NCBI GenBank assembly: GCA_016748015.1
Contig: JAAOMT010000088.1
Coordinates: 93,861 to 155,968, forward strand
Source: Geosiphon pyriformis
Lineage: Eukaryota > Glomeromycota > Glomeromycetes > Archaeosporales > Geosiphonaceae
Reading direction: 5' to 3'
Length of the DNA: 62,108 nt
The notes below the pieces were generated by a model. That model saw only the letters and a program-made list of their open reading frames with translations, was not told the DNA's origin and searched no databases. The position numbers were made by a program, and so were the translations under genes. Below, in pieces: positions 22,137 to 31,828 of this stretch (positions are counted from its first letter, which is position 1; each line of letters begins with the position of its first letter).

Positions 22137-24262
22137 ATGACCATGACTAGAGCAAAGAATAAAAAGACTGCACCTGATATCTGTCCTAAAATATCTAATA
22201 AAATTTCAACCAAAGGAGCTCTTTTTGTTGTAGAAGCAACTAGGCAAAACGTTTTAAAAGCCTTCCCCTTATCCAGTAATCATGAAAAGCTGTCTTTGGT
22301 AGCCACTGAATCAACTTCCTCATCTTTGGCTGGTTTTTTACCAGTCAAAGTTCCTTCAAAGAGACACACTTGGGTTAGTCCCAGTATTGCCTCCACCTTG
22401 ACTAAGAGCCCAAAAGTTTTTAATAATAGACCAGTAAATAAGCTGGTCTTCCCCACTATAGACTCAACATCTGGTGCTTCTGGCACCACTTCTTCAAAAA
22501 AAATGGTCAAAAAGACCAAAAGTTCAGAAAAGTGGGGGCAGTCGCTTGCCTCTGCTATTGTTACACCAAACCCCTTTGTGGTTCCCAATGAGATCTTAGA
22601 TGAGATTTCAGTAGTATTATTCAGCACGTCATCCAAGATAGGCCAAAATCAACCACTGACTGTGTTGCCAAATGTGGTGTTTTCCAGCAGATCATCGCCA
22701 GTTTTAGAAGCAAAAACAATTTCTTCCTGTTGGGTCACCTGTTCTTGGGAACTGGGCTGATCAAATGGAAACTGATTCATCTCCTTCTCTAGTTTCTGGC
22801 ACTACTTTTGGTGGTGCTTGGGAAACTATTACTAGTCATCAAAGATTTGCTAAGAGTGGCCTTCACTCTGGTGCCTGGTGCTACTTTTAAGATCAAATTG
22901 GCTTAAGTTAAGACTGTTTTTCAGTCTGTGCATGGTTTCTTGGGTGCTAAATCTGTTTCAAAAGACAATGTAAAGCTTTTTTGTGTGGAGTTTGCTTCTT
23001 AACAGTCTTTGGAAGCTGCATTTTTGGTTGAGCTTACAAGCTCTGTTCATTTGGCCACTCTCAAAATTGCCAAGTCTTTGGTGGTTTCTGAATCTGGTTC
23101 CTCTTTTGCTGCTGTTGCACTGCATGATGTACCTTTAGGTGTGTCTGCTGCTAATATTAAGTTGGCTCTCAGTGTGTTTAGTAGTGTCACTCGTGTTGTG
23201 CTGAAGTCTGCTGGCATTTGGCAGTATGTGGTGATTTATTTTGGAAAGTTGGACTCTGCTGTGTTTGCCTTGAAGCATTGGTCAGTTTTGGTGGGCAAGG
23301 ATAGTGTTAGAATTCTCCTTCTGGTAAATTAAAATGAGACTATTTTGTCTCGTGATAAGTTTAAGGCCAAATTGGTCAACCTTCCCCCTGGCTGTACTGC
23401 CTTTGAAATCAGTGATATGATTTCTCAGATTGGTGGTCAAACATGTTTCATTCCTTGTTCTCCTGATTCTGGTTGTCATTCCCAGTTTGTTTTGGTTATA
23501 TTTGACTCTCAAGGTGATTTGGATTCTGCTGTGGTCAAGACTGGTACTCTAAAGAAATGCTATATCTGGTGAGAAACTTTTGGCTGCTGGCACTGCTTTA
23601 GGTGTCAAGAAATGGGCCATCTGGCTGCGAATTGCAAGATTTCTCCACCTTCTACTCTCAAGGTTTCTAAGGTTTTCAAGTCTTGTTTTGTGGGTTCTGC
23701 TTCATATGCCAAGACTGCTGCTCCTTCTGGTCTTTCTGAGTTTTCTCCTTTAGTGGCTTCTTCAGCTGCTTCTGCTGCTGATCCTGCTGTTAGTTCCAGG
23801 TTGGATTCTTTGGAAAAACAAATTTCAGATTTGGCTGCTTTGGTTAAGTTTATTGTTAAGCCTGTTGGTTCTTTGGTTGCTTTGGTGTCTTGTCTTTTTG
23901 ATGATAATGCTGTTAAGACTGTTCAGGTCGAGAAAGATATCATTTCCATGAAGAATGCTGCTAACAATTTTTCTAATCTCATGGTTGGAGTTTCCAAGGA
24001 CATTGCTTGTCTTAGATCTGAGGTTGACTTTGGTGATATGGATTATGATGGTGTTCTGGCTGCTAAGTCTTCTTTTTTAAGTGAGGACACTATTGAGTGT
24101 GTTATTGCTTTGTAGCGAATGTCTGGTGCTGAAACCAGAGGCAATATTGAGTCTACTAGATTGTTTCTTAGTGAGTTTATTTTTGATTCTAGGAATCTGA
24201 ATGGTATCATTGAAAGAATTCATGGGTTGGAGTTATTCTCACCTACTTTTGATTCAGCATAG
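22137..24262 (+). pseudogene. LINE ORF1-type protein, best preserved copy (C)
   Basis: Domains in order: Ser/Thr/Lys-rich N-terminus (22137-22720), RRM-like part (LAVV-type; FLVELTSSVHLATLKIAKSL and GIWQYVVIYFGKLDSAVFAL, 22870-23330), second fold (KAKLVNLPPGCTAFEISDMI), CCHC knuckle (CWHCFRCQEMGHLAANC, 23587-23637), coiled-coil-like helix (LDSLEKQISDLAALVKFIV) and a C-terminal block (SVSKDIACLRSEVDFGDMD-like). Broken by two frameshifts (about 22720 and 22855) and TAA/TGA/TAG stops at about 22903, 23000, 23330, 23571 and 24113, most of them at Trp or Gln codons of the family. A probable RNA-binding RNP protein once; dead as read. Confidence 0.8.
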
Positions 24263-24395
24263 TGAGTCCTTGATTGGGCCAAGTGTCTGATCACATGTAA
24301 AAAATACATGATTTACGCCTATAATGTAATTTCTTCTGTGGTATTATAGTTTAGGTAGTATTTGGGTCTCGCTCGTTAAAATATAATAATAAAAA
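24263..24395 (+). repeat. Shared LINE 3' tail, copy C
   Basis: TGATCACATGTAAAAAATACATGATTTACGCC-type block (given in part), then TTTGGGTCTCGCTCGTTAAA and an A-rich end. Confidence 0.75.
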
Positions 24396-25579
24396 AAGAC
24401 CACATATCTTTTTTTTCTTTTAATTATTTATAAAAATAAAAATGCTCAGTTTTAGTTAAACTTTTGTTCTTTTTTTTATTTGTATTTCTGTATTGTATTT
24501 TTTTTTATTAATTGTAATTTCTATTGGTATTGTAAATTGTTAAATTATTTCAAATAGTTGTTGTAAAAGTTTTAAAATCTTGTTTAAAAGATCTATATTG
24601 AAAGTATTATTAACTTTTTTCTTTGTTTTTTTGGTATTTATATATTTATTTTATATAATTCAGATTGTTGTATATAGATTGTATTTAATGATAATGATTA
24701 GTTCTAAATTTTATAATATATTTTCTAATCTAATTAATAAAATTTGTGTTCCTAGTTAAGATATAAATAATGACAATTTTTGTATTGTGTAATAAATTTT
24801 TAGATAATTTCTATATGTAGTATTACAGATAATTATTTGAAGTGTTAAAACAAATAATAAACTCATAACTTAGTACTTAATAATTAATAATAATGGTAAT
24901 TTCTGAAGGTTTTATGATTTAAAAGTTTTGGTTAAGTTCTTTATATAATAAATAGAGATTCAATTAAAAATTTTTTTTGTGAATTTTTTTTTCAATATAG
25001 TGGTTAGTTTACTTTGTTAGTTATGTTTTTCTAATAAGCTATTTTTAAAGTTTCTTTTTTTGTTTTACAGATCTTTTATTAAGCTATCTTTAATATTAAT
25101 TACTTAATGTTTAATCTTTTAATTAATTAATAAATACCAAAGAAAACAAAATAAAAAAAAATAAGAAAAGAAATAAAAAATTAGTATTTTATTAATAATT
25201 ATGATTAAAAATTATTAGTTCAGTGTTGTTAAGTATCAAATATTATTAACATAGATTGTTAATAATATAGAAGTGATTAATATTTTTTAATTAAATAATA
25301 ACAATATAAATTGAATAGTAATGGGTATTTTTATTAATATGAATATAATTCTACTTCAAATTATAAAAAACTATTTTTTAAAAAAAAATATTGAATAATT
25401 ACTTATTTCTAACTACTGTTTTGTTTTTTCTGCTTCTAATACTTTTATTATATATATATAATTTGTATTATATAAAATCTCATATATTTCTACTTTTTTT
25501 ATACTACTTTCTAGAAATGTGCCTTAATTTTTTAAAAATATGCTCACTCATTAAGTATTATTCTTTTATTAATCTATTT
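24396..25579. other. AT-rich DNA, old repeat copy, no gene
   Basis: Contains the partner of the repeat noted at 20740-21190 (around 24890-25260). Open frames here are low-complexity Phe/Leu/Ile runs caused by poly-T and are not credible genes. Confidence 0.4.
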
Positions 25580-27010
25580 TATGATCTGTTTTTCTTATTT
25601 TTTTCTTGTACTTTTTTTCTATAAGTAATAGTGACTTTCTTTAAAATTCTGTTTTTTAATTGTAATTTGTAAGTTTTGTTGCTTAAAACTTTATGTATAT
25701 AAAATAGTTTGTTCTACTTTGGGTTAAGCTTTTTATTCTACTGTTTTTTAGCTTTAATATAATATAATAACACTTGGTTTTCAATCTTAAATTCAACAAA
25801 TTAGTTTGATAAGCAATTTTTATGTCTTTTTTTTTGTTATTTTTAAGTATTACCAATATTATTAACTATTGTTTTATAATTTTTTTTCAATGTTTTTATG
25901 AACTAATATGTTTTTTGGTACAAAATAACTTTAATATTTTTTTGATAATTGTTTTTGTTAAGAAAAAAGGTATTTTTTATTCAATAAGTAATGTAGTTTT
26001 CTTTTCATAAACTAGTTCAAACAATGTAAACTAGATAGTATTTTGCTTTAATGTTTAATATACAAATAATACTAAGAGTATAAATAAGTCTTATTTTTGT
26101 ATATTTTTATAATTTATTTTTGTTAAATGCTTTGCACAATGTTTGGTTGAATCATTTTATAATTTGTTTGTTTAAGAGTAATATAATAATAATAATAATT
26201 ATCATTTTATTCTAAATTATTGATTTATTTTAGCAAATGTGCTATTAACAAAATAAGTTTCTTGGTTAGATAATAAATTTTTTAGGCATTTATATTAGCA
26301 GATCAGATTTTAATATACAAATTCGGCTACTGTTTTGGCATCTGCTAGTTGAATAATTCTAACTTTAGGCCATTTAATAAGATAGTTTACAGTTACAATA
26401 ATATAGCAATTTTTTTTGAAAATAATTAAAAAAAATCCAACCAAATTAATTTTGATTTTATTAAATAGATTTTCAACTGAAATAAGTTGAAATGATTTTG
26501 TTATTCTGGTTTTTTTTTTGGTAAGAGTTATAATTAAAAACATATTTAAAACCATTTTTATATATTGTTGGCCAATAGTATATATTAATTGTTTTTTTAA
26601 AGATGATATTTTTGTTAAAATGTCCTGCTGTTAGATTAGAGTATATTTTAAACAAAACAATTTTTATTTTTTATTTTTTATAACTTATTATAATATAATA
26701 TAGTTTTAGTATTCTTAACAATATAATTAATTATCTTAAAAGAGGTAATTTTAAGCTTGTTTTTATATAATACTTGTTTTTAGTTGAAACAGTTTCTTCT
26801 TAAATTGAAGTATTGACAAATATTAGTATAGTTATTAATAAGTAATTATATCTATTAATCTAAAATTAAATTTAAGTTATTTTTAAAAAGCTGTTGGTAT
26901 TGGTGTTTTTAGCTCTTTTTTTATAATATATTTTGTATAAAAATTGTTGTAAATAAGTACTTTATTTTGTATACTTTTCTTTAAATTATGGTTTGTTAAG
27001 TACCCAAATT
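25580..27010 (-). mobile_element. Gypsy relic (integrase to 3' end), minus strand
   Basis: Reading leftward: a zinc-binding N-terminal integrase part (YYWPTIYKNGFKYVFN, about 26600-26540, with its Cys pair now YNSY), the core (CYIIVTVNYLIKWPKVRIIQ, 26420-26340; catalytic Asp of VDYLTKWP replaced by Asn), ADAKTVAEFVY, and further left a post-integrase strip near 25790-25690 matching 45140-45240 of the complete Gypsy element. Full of stops and frameshifts. Confidence 0.65.
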
Positions 27011-27017
27011 TTTTTTT

Positions 27018-27130
27018 TTATATTTAACAAGTAAGGTCCAAACGTGACCTAGTGCAATACATCAAACAAATAATCTAAACTAGGTGCGAATCATGCACTC
27101 TCTACACGTGACCAGCCACTCAAGCCAGTT
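27018..27130 (-). repeat. Shared LINE 3' tail of the full-length LINE
   Basis: Minus-strand order: TGAGTGGCTGGTCACGTGTA, AGAGTGCATGATTCGCACCT, GTCACGTTTGGACCTTACTT, then an A run. The least decayed tail in the window. Confidence 0.8.
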
Positions 27131-27139
27131 AGGACTACA

Positions 27140-30100
27140 CTATACACCTATATGCACAGAAACTAAACCCCCAATATCTGAAAAAAATGGACAAAACTTA
27201 TGAAACCTGAAACCAACTCCAAACGCCTCAGCTACCCCCAGCAATCTGACTACACCAGCCAAAAACACCATAGACAAACCAGAAACTGAAGCAGGAGTGG
27301 AGCCATCATTTGGAATCAAACTGTGCCTTTCCATAAACGCTCAGTGTCTGGCCTGGACCAACCAAATATCATCCCAAAATGTAAGACAAAACTCACACAC
27401 AAAGCTCATAATCCTTTTAGCACCCTCTTTAGAATCCTTAAAAACCAAGACAGACTCATGAAACCATTCATCGAAAACAAAGCCCTTACACAGAGCAACA
27501 CCAACTCCAACTTCAAAAACACAAGAATCCAAGGCCTGTAAGACACATGAAAAAGAGTGAGAAAGACCAGAAAGAGCCTCCCAAGCTGAAGCATGAGCAC
27601 CCAACAAATGAGCATGGGCAACAGCATCTTAAGGACACAAAAAGACATGATCTGAGGTCTCAATGTCACCACAAAACAGACAGACCACACTGGAGTATCT
27701 CCTATCATATAAATGCTTGCGTACAGCAACAGGAAGCCAATAATAGAGAGCCTTTATAAAGTAAGTACAACAGCCTGCTATGCGCATACTGGTAAAACCG
27801 GATGCCATGTGAGAATTGGGGTGCCACACCATAAAAGACTTAGACCAATTGATTTTAGCACGCAAACTATCATCCACAACATGAGAACCTACTCCAATTT
27901 CCCAACGAGCATGATGAACTGACTGAAAAACATCACAAACAAAGTGCCTAGAATTACCAGAAACTGCCATACCACCAGTACATAGAAAATGTTCACTGAC
28001 TAAATGAGGTAGGCGCCAAGTAGAGAGAGCAGCACTTTTGGCAAGTGCATCAGCATGCTCATTGCCTGAGACACCTGAGTGACTTTTTACCTTAACCCAG
28101 TTTACATCCAAATTTTTTCGACGAATGACGGTAGCAATGTGATGATGCTCGATTCAACAGTGGTTCCTGAAATCCAGACGAACCATTGAAGACTCCGACC
28201 TACATGCATTCAAAGCAGCTTGGCTATCCGAGAACAAGTCAATTAAACAATAAAAAGAAACACACTCAAGGGCCAAAGTGATAGCTTGCAGCTCTGTCAG
28301 AGTAGAAGAAACCAAACCAGACACTCCAATGCCCAAACCCAAGTTAATGTCCTCAAAAAAAACAGCAGTACCTGCTCTCATGTCAACAGTGCCCAGACCA
28401 AAAAGAGATCCATCCGTATACACAGAAAGGCGGGCAGCATTAATGGTCAGCAAAGTGTCACGAACCATACCAAAATCATGAAAAAAATGAATATCAGAAA
28501 CAGCATGACCATCCACCAAAGAAGAACTTGAGGAAAGAGGTACAACACTACCAAGAAAGCAAACAGAAAGACCAAACTAGAAAGGGACTGGGCCATGAGA
28601 GTCCAGCCTCTTCCAATGCTTGAAGGTCTCCCAACTAAAAACATTACCATTACAGTCATGAAGCTGTTCCACAAAAGCGATTCGATAATGTCTGAGTGAA
28701 GAGACACACTTAAAAAAACAGGATTCACCAAGAACCAAAGACATAGGAGTACTGCACCGATGACGAAAAGCACAAGCCAGAAGGCCTCCCAGAGACAAAT
28801 CACACCCAGAAAAAATGCAAACCACACCCACCAAAAAATTGTTCGAGGGACTGATACCAACACGGGCTGGAAACAGCAAAGGATGATGAGGACGCCAGCT
28901 GAGAATCTGGAGGTCATGAGACCTATGAGAAAACAAGCGACCCAAGACACCAGTAGAATTTGCAAAAGCAATAACAAAGGTCAATTTACTCTCAGCTTGG
29001 ATCTGTTCAAAAGTTCTTAAATTGTACAAAGAGGGGTGATGAAGTGCATCACTGGGGAAATCACGTGGCAATCCAGATTTGAACTTTAAGACCTTGTGTA
29101 TCAAAGTATCCTATTTATTACAGACACCAATAGAAACGAAACTGAACTAAGTTCTGTAGCTGATGATAGGAAAAAGAACTGCAGACACCAAATATGCACA
29201 CTGTTTGTCTGAAATTGTCTTTCTCAAAACAAGATTCACAAAAAACTATACATCAGCCTCAGCTTTAGCCAGACTAGACTTCGAAAGACCCTCAGAAGAC
29301 AAAAAAATACCCAAATAACAATGAGATTCCCCTCTCTTGGCAATGGAAATAGGTGCACCACTGATAGTCAAATGAGGATCCAGCACTTGGCAATTAATAG
29401 AGATGGCCACCATTTTGTCGTTGTTCACAGAAATATCATTAAACCTAAAAAACTCACTAGCAACATCAAGAATGCATTGTGTAGCAGCCTGGCTGCTACC
29501 AACCCAAATAGTATCATCGACAAAAGCACCGACAGCAAGAAACAAAGACAGCCCAGCTTGAGGATCTACCTGGCCAGTTCCTGATATGAAATGAGAATTC
29601 AACCTGTAGCCATACAAACTATCCTGTCTCTTGACCTCACACAAAAGTGAATCATAAAAAATACGCCAGAGAAGAGGCGAGAAAACTTCTCCCTGATCCA
29701 GCCCATTGTGGACACAATACCCATTAGTCAAGCCAAAGTCAGTCATTACTCTGTTAACATGACCATTGTGAATGCCACCAAAGAATCTAATAAATCTGTC
29801 ACACATTTTGATCCTGACCAAACTTCTCCTAAGATGTTCCCAACCAACCAAGTTATAAGCCTTGTGCATGTCCTGTAAAACCAGCCAAAGTTCACGGTTC
29901 TTCTCCAAGGCATCCTCAACCACAGAACCGATAGCAAAAATGGAAGATTGCGTCGTTGTACCCTTCAAAACCAAAAAATTGTCCCCACGAAGAACATCAA
30001 AAGTGCTACAAGCCAAAGAGATCCTATCTGAAAGAATCTTGGAGAGAATCTTGCAGGCAGTTTCAATTAAAGCTATTGGACGGGTGTTCATAAGAACTCC

Positions 30101-31828
30101 CTTCTATTCATATGGTTTAGGAATCATCAAAACCCAAGCTTTCTTCTAAGACCCAGGAACCAACTCGCCAACCAAACAGAGATTTAAAAGCACCAAAAGC
30201 ATATCTAAGACAGATTTGTCACAATGTTTCCATAATTCATTGGAGATACCAGAAAGACCAGCCACTTTTCCATTAGGAAGATCCTCAACAACAGCTGACA
30301 ACTCATCAAAACTAATCGAACACATGATGTTAGAGAAAGCACCATCAAACACATAATCCAGAGGCCAATATTGATGAGCCCAATTCTCAGACAAGTCAGA
30401 CACCACCTCACGTTTTCTGGTCCATCCCTCCATAATTTCGTCCACCTTAGACTTAACCAAATCAGGCTCCAAAATCAACTCATCTTCCACAACCAGATGA
30501 TCTAGGACCACCTTGCGAAAAGGACGCTCCAAGACACTCCTAATGGTGTGACTCTTGTTCAGCTCAAAACTCTCCATTCTCCTATTAATAGCCTGCTTGA
30601 TAAAGGATTCCTCAGCGCACTTAAATTCTGATAATTTAAGAGAGCAGTACGATTTCCTTGCTTTGGCCAATACAGAACGAATATGATTAAAATTAGAACC
30701 TGAAAGAAACAGGGACCTAACCACTGATGCACCAGGAGAGTCTAGTCTGTGCCACACCTCCAATAAAGAAGCAAAACTATCACTAGAAGCCAAACACGAA
30801 GCCTTGACCAACTTAAAAACCAGCAGCTCCAGCTTGTGAAACCTAGAAGAAGTTTTGGTAAACACGCCATCAAAAACTTTGAACCATTTTTTCCTAAATA
30901 TACTACCTGCTGAGAGAACCATAATCTTGCGAATAATGTTCCATATAGCGTCCACATCTGAAAACCTTACTGCCACACCAAAAGCATCCGAGAACATAGA
31001 GACATTAGCAGCTGAAGCAACCTTGAACTTCAACCACTTAGCTTCATTGGTACTTTTGACGTCAAACTTTCAACAATCTTTATTTGCTTGCTTGCAAAGA
31101 GAATTCAAATGTGTATCCAAGAGCCTGCCCAAACCCAAATCCACCGAAACAGCTTGATGGTCTGTGTCAAAATGCCCACTGACATTCAAAACTTCATGAC
31201 TCACTATTGCATTGACAAGACTCGAGGAGACGAACACGTAATCAATTGTTTTCTTAACACCCCTAGAATTTTTCTAAGTGGGCATTTTCACAGCTGGGCT
31301 ACTGACTAAAGAATTGACCAGACCCAAATCAAAGCATTTTTTGAAACTTGCACTTTTATGAGAACCGTCTTCATTAAAATCGCCACCAAGAATGACAAAA
31401 GAAGATTCATTAACAGCTTTTGCAATAAGAGAGTTGATATTGCCAGCTTGAGCAAACTGAGTTACCGAAAAGGCACCAGCATACAGTCCCAAAATTGACA
31501 CAGATAGTTTATTCTTGAAAAGCAGCCTAATGGACAGGAGTCGACCAGGTACCTCAGAAACCTTGCACACATGACAAGCCAAAGAAACGTCCATGATAAC
31601 AGCAACACTCACACCCAAGTGACCAGAGTCCAAACCAGAAGTGAACATTCGGACATCATCGAACTTGTCTGCAATCCACGGACAAACCCTACTTCTTAAT
31701 TTCATTTCAGTAATGATAGAGATTACATTGTTCATTTCATTATGCCACCTGATAATGTCTTCTTGCTTAGTGGGATTGTTCATGCCCCTGATGTTGTATG
31801 TAGCAACTTTCCAGACCAAACTGCTCAT
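27140..31828 (-). pseudogene. LINE ORF2: AP endonuclease, RT, RNase H; stops only, no frameshift
   Basis: All open segments (starting at 31855/31828, 31033, 30091, 29104, 28519, 28111, 27607, 27334) lie in the same minus frame. Domains: endonuclease (VATYNIRGMNN, ITEMKLR, VILGGDFNEDG, SGHFDTDHQAV; 31810-31140), RT (LPNGKVAGLSGISNELWKH, NTRPIALIETACKILSKIL, NGLDQGEVFSPLLWRIFYD, FVDDT at about 29527-29513; 30320-29246), RNase H (LSVYTDGSLFGLG, LTELQAITLALE, DLFSDSQAALNA, VKVKSHSGVSGNEHADALAK; 28420-28030) and a long C-terminal region with Cys/His (VCLFCGDIETSDH). About a dozen in-frame stops (near 31273, 31075, 30146, 30110, 29234, 29150, 29105, 28576, 28125, 27628, 27335), nearly all at Trp, Arg or Gln codons. 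Catalytic residues are intact, so the copy was recently active. Confidence 0.88.

Larger units (their letters stand above)
22090..24395 (+). mobile_element. ORF1-only LINE relative, copy C
   Basis: About 2.3 kb: leader (CACTCTTTGTCTCTTTAATT) shared with copy B, an ORF1-type gene from 22137 to 24262, then directly the shared 3' tail. Head-to-head with copy B, D1 and D2. No ORF2 sequence. Confidence 0.8.

Noticed and set aside
25391-26010. Hydrophobic ORFs resembling small membrane proteins
   Set aside because: Phe/Leu/Ile/Tyr-rich products of poly-T, AT-rich DNA overlapping an antisense Gypsy relic.
28278-29020. Several plus-strand ORFs over the LINE
   Set aside because: Antisense shadows of the minus-strand ORF2, whose domains are clear.
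27140-31828. Alternative genetic code (TGA or TAG as Trp) to explain stops in LINE ORF2
   Set aside because: Host genes nearby use TGA, TAA as normal stops and TGG for Trp, and Gln/Arg codons are hit too.
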